Shown here piece by piece: positions 25,769-34,267 of a DNA stretch of 64,000 nucleotides. The number at the start of each line of letters is the position of its first letter. The first letter of the stretch is position 1. The notes below the pieces were generated by a model. That model did not search any database, was not told where the DNA came from, and saw only the letters and a program-made list of their open reading frames with translations. The stretch comes from Mycolicibacterium frederiksbergense (lineage in GTDB: Bacteria > Actinomycetota > Actinomycetes > Mycobacteriales > Mycobacteriaceae), in the NCBI RefSeq assembly GCF_012223425.1, contig NZ_CP038799.1:1550001-1614000 (forward strand), written 5' to 3'. The position numbers were made by a program, and so were the translations under genes.

Positions 25769-26541
25769 GGCAGTTCGAACGGGAGCGTGACGCCCTCGTG
25801 TGCCAGGCAGTGCGTACAGGTGCGTTCGGGCGCGACTCCCGCGATGGCCTCGTGCACAAGCTGCTTGAAGCCTGCGATGTTGCGTTCGAACTCGGCGAAT
25901 ACGTCGACCGCACGCACGCCCGCACCCGCCTCCACGCCGGCATCCAGATCGGTCACCAAAGCAATGGCGGCATAACACATTTCAAGCTCGCGAGCGAGCA
26001 CCGACTCCGGGTATCCGGTCATGTTCACCAATGCGAAGCCCTGAGTGGCCCACCACTGGCTCTCGGCGCGGGTCGAGAACCGCGGCCCCTGGATGACGAC
26101 CATGGTGCCGCCGTCGATCACCGAGGGCAGCTCCGATGCCGCGGCCCGCAGCGTCGGGCAGTACGGGTCGGCGAACCCGACGTGGATGCCGCCGGAGTCG
26201 AAGTAGGTGTCCGCACGCCCGCTGGTCCGGTCCACGAGCTGGTCGGGGACCACGATGGCGCCCGGTCCCAGCGCCGGGGTCAGGCTGCCGACGGCGCACG
26301 GGGCGAAGATGCGCCGCACCCCGAGCGCCCGCAACGCCCACATGTTCGCCCGGTACGGCACCGTGTGCGGCGAGAACTCGTGGTTGAGCCCGTGCCGCGG
26401 CAGAAACGCGACATCGTGGCCGGCGACGGAGCCGACGGTGATCGCCGCGCTCGGCGCTCCGTAGGGGGTGTCCAGGTTGATGGTTCGGGCGTCCGGACCG
26501 AAGAAGGTGTAGAAGCCGCTACCTCCGATGACGCCGAGCAT
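25765..26541 (-). CDS. mtnP: S-methyl-5'-thioadenosine phosphorylase
   Basis: 258 residues of the purine-nucleoside/MTA phosphorylase family: LGVIGGSGFYTF at the start, FLPRHGLNHEFSPH, then VVIQGPRFSTRAE and LVNMTGYPESVLARELEMCY. It cleaves methylthioadenosine to adenine and methylthioribose-1-phosphate for salvage. It corresponds to M. tuberculosis Rv0535 from memory. The ATG overlaps the stop of the small upstream gene (TGATG). Confidence 0.93.
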   Translation of the reverse strand: MLGVIGGSGFYTFFGPDARTINLDTPYGAPSAAITVGSVAGHDVAFLPRHGLNHEFSPHTVPYRANMWALRALGVRRIFAPCAVGSLTPALGPGAIVVPDQLVDRTSGRADTYFDSGGIHVGFADPYCPTLRAAASELPSVIDGGTMVVIQGPRFSTRAESQWWATQGFALVNMTGYPESVLARELEMCYAAIALVTDLDAGVEAGAGVRAVDVFAEFERNIAGFKQLVHEAIAGVAPERTCTHCLAHEGVTLPFELP

Positions 26542-26762
26542 CAGGCGTCGGGCTGCCCGTCCAGTTCGGCCCGTTCAGCGGCTTGGCGGGCGGCATCGCG
26601 AATGGCGAAGGCATCGGTGGCCAGCCCACCGATCGCATTGGCCACATCCTTGACCGCGGTCGTGATGATGGTCGCGACCTCGCCCACCGTGGATGCCACG
26701 GTCTCCACACCCTCCTGCAGGGCGTCCTTGGTGATTTCGCTCTTGCTGAGTCGGTCAGTCAT
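26541..26762 (-). CDS. Small helical hypothetical protein
   Basis: 73 residues, starting MTDRLSKSEITKDALQEG. It is rich in Ala, Val, Thr and charged residues, predicted as one or two amphipathic helices, with no signal peptide. The stop overlaps the mtnP start, so it is the first gene of that operon and diverges from menA (74-bp gap). I do not recognise the family. Confidence 0.7.
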   Translation of the reverse strand: MTDRLSKSEITKDALQEGVETVASTVGEVATIITTAVKDVANAIGGLATDAFAIRDAARQAAERAELDGQPDA

Positions 26763-26836
26763 GTGCTCAGTCTCATGCGGGTCGCACGATGTGACAAGGT
26801 GCGCCGCATCACGCCAGCTCAGGCACACATGCAACG

Positions 26837-27715
26837 ATGGCGCGCGTGGCTACCGTTGCGCAGTGGATCGAGGGCGCCCGTCCGCGCACCCTCCCGAACG
26901 CGATCGCGCCCGTCATCGCCGGCACCGGCGCAGCGGCGTGGCTCGGTGCGGCCGTGTGGTGGAAAGCGCTGCTCGCGCTGGTGGTGTCGCTGGCCCTGAT
27001 CGTCGGGGTGAACTACGCCAACGACTACTCCGACGGCATCCAGGGCACCGACGATGTGCGCAGTGGGCCGCTGCGACTGGTCGGTTCCAAGGTGGCCTCC
27101 CCGCGCGCGGTGCTGACCGCGGCGCTGGTGAGCCTGCTGGTGGGCGCCGGGGCCGGACTGGCCCTGGCGATCGTCAGCCAACCCTGGTTGATCGCCATCG
27201 GCGCCGCCTGCATTGCGGGCGCCTGGCTCTACACCGGCGGCGCCAAACCGTACGGCTACCGCGGGCTCGGCGAGGTGGCGGTCTTCGTGTTCTTCGGGCT
27301 GGTCGCGGTGCTGGGCACGCAGTACACCCAGGCGCTACGGGTGGACTGGGTGGGCCTGGCCATGGCGGTCGCGATGGGCTCGCTGTCCTCGGCGGTGCTG
27401 GTGGCCAACAACTTACGAGACATTCCCACCGACACCGACTCCGGCAAGATCACGCTGGCCGTCCGCCTCGGCGATGCGAAGACCCGGATCCTCTACATCG
27501 GCCTGCTGGTAGTGGCCTTCGCGGCGACGCTGGTGCTGATGGCGGCCACGCCGTGGGCCGCGGCCGGGCTGGTGGCGCTGCCGTTGGCGCTGCGCGCGGC
27601 CGGACCGGTGCGCCGCGGACTGGGCGGCCGGGAGCTCATTCCCGTGCTGCGCGACACCGGGCTCACCATGCTGGTGTGGGCGATCGCGGTCGCGGCGGCC
27701 CTGGCGTTGGGCTGA
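26837..27715 (+). CDS. menA: 1,4-Dihydroxy-2-naphthoate polyprenyltransferase
   Basis: 292 residues with eight to nine membrane helices. The UbiA-family Asp motifs are [17 protein letters not shown] and [17 protein letters not shown]. It attaches the polyprenyl tail to DHNA, forming demethylmenaquinone in the membrane. Start ATG 26837 gives [20 protein letters not shown], the usual N-terminus. It is transcribed alone and ends against a hairpin shared with the convergent gene. Confidence 0.95.
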   Translation: MARVATVAQWIEGARPRTLPNAIAPVIAGTGAAAWLGAAVWWKALLALVVSLALIVGVNYANDYSDGIQGTDDVRSGPLRLVGSKVASPRAVLTAALVSLLVGAGAGLALAIVSQPWLIAIGAACIAGAWLYTGGAKPYGYRGLGEVAVFVFFGLVAVLGTQYTQALRVDWVGLAMAVAMGSLSSAVLVANNLRDIPTDTDSGKITLAVRLGDAKTRILYIGLLVVAFAATLVLMAATPWAAAGLVALPLALRAAGPVRRGLGGRELIPVLRDTGLTMLVWAIAVAAALALG

Positions 27716-27736
27716 CCCGCCCCGGAGCCCTCGATG

Positions 27737-27803
27737 CGAGATCGACGTGAGGGTCGTGATCTCGCCGGAACTGCCCCGAATCACGACCGTGGAGTCAATC
27801 TCG
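27737..27803. terminator. Inverted-repeat element between menA and the DUF3159 gene
   Basis: Arms 27737-27760 and 27780-27803 pair at 9 of 10 outer and 9 of 9 inner positions (GGTCGTGAT with ATCACGACC) around five mismatches. The loop is 19 nt. The element lies between convergent genes and includes the DUF3159 stop codon, so it could end transcription from both sides. No U-tract is present. A similar element lies at 52702-52757. Confidence 0.6.
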
Positions 27804-28496
27804 GCCCGAGCACTCCGACCGCATTGCCGCCGGGGCCAGCGTGGTCGGCAGCGGGGGTTCGCGCTCCTCGACCACGGTGACCGATCGCCGGTTCGCCCGG
27901 CGGACCGCCCAGAACACCACCAGAAGCGCCACCGCGAGCAGCGGATACCCCATCGCGATGCGCGCGATCGCCAGCCACCCGGTGTGGCCGCCATCGTAAA
28001 GCCATTGCTGGACAATGAATTTGGTGGCGAACATGACCACGAACGCCAGCGTCGCGATGTCGAACCCGCGCCGCACCACCTTGTCGGCGTGCCAGACCGG
28101 GTCGGGTCCACTGCTGCGTAGCAGGTTCCAGATCACCCCGATCAGCGGCCTGCGAACCAGGATGGATACCGCGAAGACCGTCGTCATGGCCAGGCTCGAC
28201 CAGATCCCCGGCAGGAAATAATTCTCCGCTGATCCGGTGAAGTACGCGATCAGGGCGGCGAAGACGACACCGAGCAGTCCGGACACTGCAGGCTGGATCG
28301 GTTCGCCGCGCATCCGGCGCACCACGATCAGTGCTGCGCTGACGCCGACGGCGACCACCACTGCCACGGTGAGTCCGGCGATCGCGTTGACGATGACGTA
28401 GGCGAAGGTGGGGATGGCGGCGTACACCAGCCCCGAGATACCGCCCACCCTCTCCAGCACGGTCGGTTGAGGTTTGTTCATATCCACATCGGACAC
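27795..28496 (-). CDS. DUF3159 membrane protein
   Basis: 233 residues with about six hydrophobic segments. Blocks VLERVGGISGLVYAAIPTFA and PGIWSSLAMTTVFAVSILVRRPLIG match DUF3159 as I know it (actinobacterial integral membrane proteins of unknown function). GTG 28496 is the listed start, and ATG 28481 is an alternative. It diverges from a MerR regulator 49 bp away. Confidence 0.82.
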   Translation of the reverse strand: MSDVDMNKPQPTVLERVGGISGLVYAAIPTFAYVIVNAIAGLTVAVVVAVGVSAALIVVRRMRGEPIQPAVSGLLGVVFAALIAYFTGSAENYFLPGIWSSLAMTTVFAVSILVRRPLIGVIWNLLRSSGPDPVWHADKVVRRGFDIATLAFVVMFATKFIVQQWLYDGGHTGWLAIARIAMGYPLLAVALLVVFWAVRRANRRSVTVVEEREPPLPTTLAPAAMRSECSGRD

Positions 28497-28545
28497 TCGG
28501 ACGTAACGGCACAGTCAAGTCGGGGCCCTGGGCCAAGATGGACCC

Positions 28546-29286
28546 GTGGCGTGGAGTACCCGTGAGATCGCCGAACTCGCCGGCACCAGCCTGCGGGCCG
28601 TCCGGCACTACCACCAGGTCGGCCTGCTTCCCGAGCCCGAACGGCGATCCAACGGCTACAAGCAGTACGGGGTCGCGCACCTGGTCAGGTTGGTGCGCAT
28701 CAAACGACTCGTCGATCTCGGGTTCTCGTTGCCGCAGATCGCGGCGCTGGGCGACAAAGACGACCATCCCGAACAGGCCCTGCGTGAACTGGACGCGGAA
28801 CTGGCCACGACCATCGAACGGCTGCAGCGGGCCCGGGACGAACTGGCCGAACTGCTGACCAACTCGGCGCCCACCGATCTGCCGCCCGACTTCGCGGCAC
28901 CCGACGCCGTCGCCAAGATGACCGATGCGGATCGCAAGCTGATCGTGGTGCTCACCCGGGTGCTGGGCCCCCGCGGCCGGCGGGCCTACGCGGACATGAT
29001 GCGTGACACCCCGGAAGATCCGGCCGCCGCAGAACTGGACCACCTTCCCGCCGACGCCGATGAGGCGACCCGCAAGGACCTCGCCGAGCGCTTGGCCCCG
29101 CACATCCGGGCGGTCCGAGAGGCCCACCCCGGACTCACCGAAGCCCGTTCCGACGCCCCGCGTGGGGCGCGTTTCGCCGAGAAGGCGATCGACGCTGCCA
29201 TGGCCGATCTCTACAACCCGGCACAGCTCGACGTGCTGCGCCGGGCCGGCGAAATTCTGCGCGGCTCAACCACCCAGGGCCGGTAG
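28546..29286 (+). CDS. MerR-family transcriptional regulator
   Basis: 246 residues. The N-terminal winged HTH reads STREIAELAGTSLRAVRHYH then QVGLLPEPERRSNGYKQYG, followed by a dimerisation coiled coil (about residues 80-115). The remaining ~130 residues are helical, without metal-binding cysteines, so it likely senses an organic ligand rather than a metal. GTG start. The 3' end overlaps the convergent peptidase gene by 21 bases. The divergent DUF3159 gene is a possible target. Confidence 0.9.
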   Translation: MAWSTREIAELAGTSLRAVRHYHQVGLLPEPERRSNGYKQYGVAHLVRLVRIKRLVDLGFSLPQIAALGDKDDHPEQALRELDAELATTIERLQRARDELAELLTNSAPTDLPPDFAAPDAVAKMTDADRKLIVVLTRVLGPRGRRAYADMMRDTPEDPAAAELDHLPADADEATRKDLAERLAPHIRAVREAHPGLTEARSDAPRGARFAEKAIDAAMADLYNPAQLDVLRRAGEILRGSTTQGR

Positions 29287-31578
29287 CGGCAGCGGCGCCA
29301 GCCGGTGGCCAGGCGGTTCGGTACCGTGCAGGTGCCGCACGAAATAGTCCCAGGTGCGGCGTAGGAAGTAGTGCTGGGCGCCGATCAGCGCGTGCTCGGC
29401 ACCGGGGATCATGATCAGGTCGAAATCCTTGTCGGCCTTGATCAGTGCGTCGACGAGCCGCATCGTCATGTACGGGTGCGCGTTGTCATCGAGCTCACCG
29501 TGGATGAGCAGCAGCTTGCCGGTGAGATTGCCGGCCAGCGTGGCATTCGAGATGGCACGCCTGCCTTCCTCGCTGAGATCGCCGTGATAGTGCTCGGCCC
29601 ACATTGCGAGGTTGATGTTGTTGTCGTGGTTACCCGATGTCGCGACCGCCACGTGGTAGGCCTCGGGATACATCAGCACCGCACGCGCGGCGGCGAAGGC
29701 ACCCGCGGACTGGCCGGTGATCCCGACCCGTCCGGTGTCCAGCCACGGATACCGGTGCCCGAGTTCCCGGATCGCCGCGACATGGTCATCCAGGGCGCCA
29801 CCGTTGCCGAGGTCGCCGTAGGAGTGGTCATGAAATGCCTTGCCGCGCGCCGCACTACCCCGTCCGTCGATGGCCACCACGGCGAAGCCGAGCGCCGCGA
29901 AGGCCTCCGGTTCGCCCTGATGCGGCGGATCGAACGACGGTCCTGCCCGGTAGACCTGCGGACCCGGGTAGATGTGTTCGATGATCGGGTAGCGCCGTTG
30001 CGGGTCGAAATCGTGTGGGCGCCAGAGCAGACCGTAGATCGGAGTCCTGCCGTCCGCGGCGGTGGTGCGGAAGCGCTCGGGCGGGCTCCAGCCGAGCGCT
30101 TCCAGTGCCGCCGTGCCGGGTGATTCGAGCTCGACGGTCACCTTCCCGTCGGCGTCGAGCACCACCGATCGGGGCGCCATGCTCGACGAGGATGCCCGAT
30201 CCACGATGTAGCCGCCCTCGGGTGGGCTGACGGCGTCGTGGTCGAGATGGTCGTCGGTGAGCCGGGTGAATCCGGAACCGTCGAGGTCGATCCGGCAGAT
30301 CTGCCGGATGTACGGATCGTCCTCGACGAGGCCGCCGGCGATGAACCACAGCTGCCTGCGTTCCTCGTCGACCCACAGCAGCGAGCGAACGAGCCACGGC
30401 CCCCGGGTGATCTGGGTGCTGCGCTGCCCGTCGGCCGAGTACAGATACAGGTGGCCCCAGCCGTCGCGCTGCGACCACCAGACGATCTCGCCGGACTCCA
30501 GCACGTGCACCATATGCGGGTCCCCGAGTTGCACCGCGGGATCGACGCGCGTCTGACCGGTCTCGGTGATCAGCGTGGTCGTGGCACCCGTCTCCGGGTC
30601 GAGCCGGCGCAACTCGAGGGTGCGGGCGTCGCGGGAGTGGTGCAGGAAGTGCACGGCATATTTCCCCGTCGCTTCGCTCGCCCCGATGTCACCTCCCGTC
30701 CACCACGCGTAGACGAGCGCCGTGTTGTGCATGATCGCCGTCGGCGGGTCCTGCTGTCGGACCATCGAACGATCGGCGACGTCGAGGACGTTCCACGTCA
30801 TGTGTGCGACCGCGTCCTCACCGGGCATTGTGTAGCGGGTGCGGTGTTCGACCGGGCGGCCGCCGTCGCGCGGTGTGGATTCGACGAGCACCAGCTCCGG
30901 CAGATCGCGTTGGTCGATGCGCTGCACCAGGATTCGCGCGGAGTCCGGCGACCAGTGGAAGAACAAGGGGGCAGGCAGGCCGAGGATGCGCATCAAGGCC
31001 TTCGCCCCGGTGGTCTCGGGCAGTCCTCCGTAGTCGAAATGCGGTTCGGCGTCCTCGGTGAGTGCGAACTCCTCGTCGGTTCCTGCCCGGCTGCGCTGAT
31101 CCCCCGGTCGCTGCGCTCCTGCCCGCCGGACCCAGATGTTGCCGTCCCGGCCAAATGCCACCCACTGCTCATCCGGGGACGGCACCTCACCGGGCCGGGG
31201 CGTCGCATGCTCGGACTCGCGCAGACCCGCATCGTCGGACCATTCCCACGTCTTGTCGAAGGCGCTGAACCGCATCGCATCACCGCGGAACGTCACCGCA
31301 AGTATCGGCAGGTCGTCGCCGTTCACCGCATGCCCCGATGCCACCGAGAGCGCCGCGGCCAACCGGTCATGGTCGAACGCGGCGCGGCGGCTACCCGCGA
31401 CCGGATCGACCATCACGTAACGGGCGCCGACCTGGTACCAGAACCGCTTCCCACCGGAAAGCCACTGCGGTGCCAGCGTGCTGCCCGGTACCTTGCGTGC
31501 CCGGTAGGGCGCAAGAAGCTGCTCGGCACGTGCGTAATCGGAGTCGGTCAGGATTCGTGTCACACCACCATGCAACAC
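29266..31578 (-). CDS. S9-family serine peptidase (DPP IV / prolyl oligopeptidase type)
   Basis: About 770 residues: an N-terminal beta-propeller and a C-terminal alpha/beta hydrolase. The catalytic Ser is in GRVGITGQSAGAFAAARA, Asp in LLIHGELDDNAHP and His in IPGAEHALIGAQHYF. No signal peptide is seen, so it is probably cytosolic. GTG 31578, TTG 31575 and GTG 31563 are all possible starts. Two short stretches, GASEATGKY (about residue 302) and RRAGAQRPGDQRSRAG (about residue 155), look like in-frame insertions of repeat DNA. Confidence 0.9.
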   Translation of the reverse strand: MLHGGVTRILTDSDYARAEQLLAPYRARKVPGSTLAPQWLSGGKRFWYQVGARYVMVDPVAGSRRAAFDHDRLAAALSVASGHAVNGDDLPILAVTFRGDAMRFSAFDKTWEWSDDAGLRESEHATPRPGEVPSPDEQWVAFGRDGNIWVRRAGAQRPGDQRSRAGTDEEFALTEDAEPHFDYGGLPETTGAKALMRILGLPAPLFFHWSPDSARILVQRIDQRDLPELVLVESTPRDGGRPVEHRTRYTMPGEDAVAHMTWNVLDVADRSMVRQQDPPTAIMHNTALVYAWWTGGDIGASEATGKYAVHFLHHSRDARTLELRRLDPETGATTTLITETGQTRVDPAVQLGDPHMVHVLESGEIVWWSQRDGWGHLYLYSADGQRSTQITRGPWLVRSLLWVDEERRQLWFIAGGLVEDDPYIRQICRIDLDGSGFTRLTDDHLDHDAVSPPEGGYIVDRASSSSMAPRSVVLDADGKVTVELESPGTAALEALGWSPPERFRTTAADGRTPIYGLLWRPHDFDPQRRYPIIEHIYPGPQVYRAGPSFDPPHQGEPEAFAALGFAVVAIDGRGSAARGKAFHDHSYGDLGNGGALDDHVAAIRELGHRYPWLDTGRVGITGQSAGAFAAARAVLMYPEAYHVAVATSGNHDNNINLAMWAEHYHGDLSEEGRRAISNATLAGNLTGKLLLIHGELDDNAHPYMTMRLVDALIKADKDFDLIMIPGAEHALIGAQHYFLRRTWDYFVRHLHGTEPPGHRLAPLPLPALGG
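30662..30685. repeat. Dispersed repeat core inside the S9 peptidase gene
   Basis: The 24-bp TTCCCCGTCGCTTCGCTCGC... matches 33144-33167 at 23 of 24 bases, and also the reverse strand of 56385-56409. It is in frame and encodes part of GASEATGKY. Related but weaker sequence occurs near 31090-31130 in the same gene. Confidence 0.6.
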
Positions 31579-31644
31579 CCGGACGTAGCGGCACGGTCAA
31601 ACCTCGGAGTCGCGGGCGCTGGCCGATCTCGAACCGGCGGTCGG

Positions 31645-31944
31645 CTAGCTTTCCTCGCCGCGCAGCCGCGCCTGTAGCGTCTCCTTGTCCTTGCGGCGGC
31701 GCTCGTCGAACTCGGCGATGCTCAGGGTGGCACGGCGGCGCAGCGGCGCGAAGATCCAGATGCCCAGTGGCAGCGCCAGCACCAGCGCGAACAACACCGC
31801 CACCACGACCGGGAACTCGCGCAGCCCGACCAGATGGCCCGCGCCGATGATCACGCCGGTGAGGACCGCGGCCAACGCCAGCCGGGCGAACAGGTAGGCA
31901 CCGACATCACGCATCATCCGGGGACCCGGCCGAGAATCAGACAC
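31645..31944 (-). CDS. DUF4229 small membrane protein
   Basis: 99 residues with two membrane helices (AYLFARLALAAVLTGVIIG and FPVVVAVLFALVLALPLGIW) and a charged cytoplasmic tail (IAEFDERRRKDKETLQARL). It matches DUF4229 of actinobacteria, function unknown. Its GTG start lies 52 bases from the divergent small gene at 31997. Confidence 0.82.
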   Translation of the reverse strand: MSDSRPGPRMMRDVGAYLFARLALAAVLTGVIIGAGHLVGLREFPVVVAVLFALVLALPLGIWIFAPLRRRATLSIAEFDERRRKDKETLQARLRGEES

Positions 31945-31996
31945 GGCCCGAGCCTACCCACGCAACGCGTATATTCGGAGCAAGGAGGTTATTCGC

Positions 31997-32158
31997 TTGC
32001 AGTACTTACTCCTGGCCCTGATTCTGGCCGGGCTCGCATACGCGACATACCGATTGGTGCGCGCCTCGGCCAATCGCCCGAGGCCGCGCGTGATCGGACC
32101 GGATGACGATCCCGATTTCCTGCGCAGGCTCCGCGACGGCGACAACCCGCGCGGTTAG
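31997..32158 (+). CDS. 53-residue membrane-anchored small protein (Rv0530A-like)
   Basis: The TTG start at 31997 is preceded by a near-perfect AAGGAGG at 31982-31988. The product begins with one membrane helix (MQYLLLALILAGLAYATYRL) and continues with a basic then acidic tail including RPRPRVIGPDDDPDFLRRL. The stop is TAG 32156-32158, directly abutting the end of the convergent MinD-like gene. From memory it matches M. tuberculosis Rv0530A at the same position. Function is unknown. Confidence 0.82.
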   Translation: MQYLLLALILAGLAYATYRLVRASANRPRPRVIGPDDDPDFLRRLRDGDNPRG

Positions 32159-33298
32159 TCAGGTCGCGGCTGGGAACCCCGCGGCCACCACCGCTGCCAG
32201 CCGTAGCAACGCTTCCCGCGTCGGTGGCTTAAGGCGCTCCAGGCTGATCTCGGCACCCTCTTCGAGGTGTGGGTCGAACGGCACCTGAAGCACCGCCCGG
32301 CACCGCCGGGAGAAGTGGTCGACGACCTTTTCCAGGTCGACCTTGCCCGAGCGCGGGCGCACCGCATTGACCACCGCGACGGCGTTGCGCACCAGGTCCT
32401 GATGGCCGTGCGCGTCCAGCCAATCCAGCGTCGCCGACGCCGAGCGCGCGCCGTCCACCGAGCCGGAGCTGACGACGATCAGCACATCGGCCTTCGACAG
32501 CACCGCGGCCATCGCCGAGTGCAGCATCCCGGTACCGCAATCGGTGAGCACCAGGCTGTAATAGCGCTCCAGCAGTTCGACGGTGCGCGCGTAGTCCTGC
32601 GAACTGAACGCCTCGGAGACCGCCGGATCGGATTCCGAGGCCAGCACCTCCAGCCGGCTGGGCCCCTGCGAGGTGTAGCGCCGGACATCGCTGTAGGAGG
32701 CGATCCCCTCGGCGTCACGCAGCAGGTGCCGCACGGTGGCCGGGGTCTCCAACGGCACCTTCTGGCTCAGGGTGCCGCGGTCGGGGTTGGCGTCGACCGC
32801 GATGACACGGTCACCCCGGGCGGATGCGAAGGTGGCGCCCAGTGTCGCGGTGACCGTCGTCTTGCCGACCCCGCCCTTCAGGGACAGCACGGCGATGCGG
32901 TAACAGCCCCGCAGCGGCCGGCCGACCTCTTCGAGCAGGGTGATCTGGTTGGTGACCTTCGGGCTCTCACCGACGTTGAGCAGTGTGAACGACGCGAGAT
33001 ACAACCAGCGGCGCCAGCCACTCGTGGGGGCCTGCTTGGGCTGGCCGAGCAGCGCGACCGTGGACAGATCGAGGTAGGGCGCCGGCAGCGGGACCGGGCT
33101 GGTCTGTGGGGGCAGGTCCGGCGGCGCGCTCGCCCCGGTCACATTCCCCGTCGCTGCGCTCGCCCCGGCCACATTCCCCGTCGCTGCGCTCGCCCCGGTC
33201 ACCGCGGGGAACCCGCGCGGTGGTGTCGGTGCCGTCCACTCCGGCGGCACCTCCTGTGCGGGATCGACAAACCGGTTCTGCTCCCGAAAGCTGGGCAC
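32159..33298 (-). CDS. MinD/ParA-like P-loop ATPase (Rv0530-like)
   Basis: 379 residues. A Pro/Ala-rich N-terminus (about 1-90) precedes a MinD/ParA ATPase with deviant Walker A SLKGGVGKTTVTATLG, VIAVDANPDRGTL and SLVLTDCGTGMLHSAM. Similar ATPases serve ESX-type secretion loci and cell-pole functions. This one follows the cytochrome c maturation genes (3-base gap to ccsB). The N-terminal region contains a 10-residue direct repeat (GASAATGNVA, GASAATGNVT) encoded by dispersed repeat DNA, so its length may vary between strains. Confidence 0.88.
   Translation of the reverse strand: MPSFREQNRFVDPAQEVPPEWTAPTPPRGFPAVTGASAATGNVAGASAATGNVTGASAPPDLPPQTSPVPLPAPYLDLSTVALLGQPKQAPTSGWRRWLYLASFTLLNVGESPKVTNQITLLEEVGRPLRGCYRIAVLSLKGGVGKTTVTATLGATFASARGDRVIAVDANPDRGTLSQKVPLETPATVRHLLRDAEGIASYSDVRRYTSQGPSRLEVLASESDPAVSEAFSSQDYARTVELLERYYSLVLTDCGTGMLHSAMAAVLSKADVLIVVSSGSVDGARSASATLDWLDAHGHQDLVRNAVAVVNAVRPRSGKVDLEKVVDHFSRRCRAVLQVPFDPHLEEGAEISLERLKPPTREALLRLAAVVAAGFPAAT
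33126..33202. repeat. 30-bp in-frame tandem repeat in the MinD-like gene
   Basis: Two full 30-bp units (33126-33155, 33156-33185) and a partial third (33186-33202) differ at one base. Each encodes ten residues (GASAATGNVx). The core TTCCCCGTCGCTGCGCTCGC is the dispersed repeat also present at 30662-30685 and 56385-56446. Confidence 0.85.
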
Positions 33299-33301
33299 GA
33301 C

Positions 33302-34267
33302 TCAGACCCCCGCGTACGAGTGCAGACCCACCGTGACCAGGTTGATGAAGAACAGGTTGAAGATCATCGCAATGAACCCGACGACGTTGATCCAGGCGGC
33401 CTTCTTGTCGCGCCAGCCGGCGGTGGAGCGGGCGTGCAGGTAGGCGGCGTACACCACCCACGCAATGAACGAGACCGTCTCCTTGGGATCCCAGCCCCAG
33501 TACCGGCCCCAGGCCTCCTCCGCCCAGATGGCACCGAAGATGACACCGAAGCCGAACACCGGAAAGGCGAAGATGGTGGTGCGGTAGGCGATCCGGTCCA
33601 GCAGCTGCGCATCCGGAAGGCGCGCCAGCATCCGCCCGAAACCGTTGTCCCGCTGGGCAAGCGGGGACATCTTCAGCAAGAACAGCACGCTGGCCACACC
33701 GCCGACCAGAAAGACTCCCGAGCCCAGGCTGACCACCGAGACGTGGATCGGCAGCCAGTAGGACTGCAGCGCGGGCATCACCGGCGCGGCGTGGGTGTAG
33801 AGCCACTTGCCCGAGACCGTCAGCAGGACCAGTACCGGCGGCAGCACGAAGACCCACAGGCCGCGATACTGCGGACGGCGCAACACCACTGCGGCGGCGA
33901 CCAGACCGGAGAAGCACGTCAGGTTGATGAACTCGTACATGTTGCCCCACGGCACCCGTGAGGTCGCCAGGCCGCGCAGCACGATGCACGCCGCCAGCAG
34001 GGCGATACCGACATAGGTCAGCGCGACACCTGCGCGTCCGATGCGCTCGTCGGCGGTGCGGGCCGCAGCGTCGGTGACGATGCCGGGAGTGGCGCTGTCG
34101 GCACCCACCGCGGCCCCGACCAGTTCACGGGCCTCGACCTTGCGGCCGCGCGAATAGGCCAGTTCGACGGCCAGCATCAGCAGCGCCAGCACCAGGACCA
34201 CCACCGACGAGGTGAAGGCCCAGTCCGAGTACCTGGCCAGCTCGATATCGATGTCGGTGCTGTTCAT
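33302..34267 (-). CDS. ccsB: Cytochrome c synthase subunit CcsB (M. tuberculosis ccsA)
   Basis: 321 residues with about eight membrane helices and the heme-handling WWD signature WGRYWGWDPKETVSFIAWVV. Histidines flank it (LPIHVSVVSLG, YLHARSTAGW). With ResB it delivers heme and forms the thioether bonds of c-type cytochromes outside the membrane (System II). The ATG overlaps the resB stop (ATGA). Confidence 0.93.
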   Translation of the reverse strand: MNSTDIDIELARYSDWAFTSSVVVLVLALLMLAVELAYSRGRKVEARELVGAAVGADSATPGIVTDAAARTADERIGRAGVALTYVGIALLAACIVLRGLATSRVPWGNMYEFINLTCFSGLVAAAVVLRRPQYRGLWVFVLPPVLVLLTVSGKWLYTHAAPVMPALQSYWLPIHVSVVSLGSGVFLVGGVASVLFLLKMSPLAQRDNGFGRMLARLPDAQLLDRIAYRTTIFAFPVFGFGVIFGAIWAEEAWGRYWGWDPKETVSFIAWVVYAAYLHARSTAGWRDKKAAWINVVGFIAMIFNLFFINLVTVGLHSYAGV

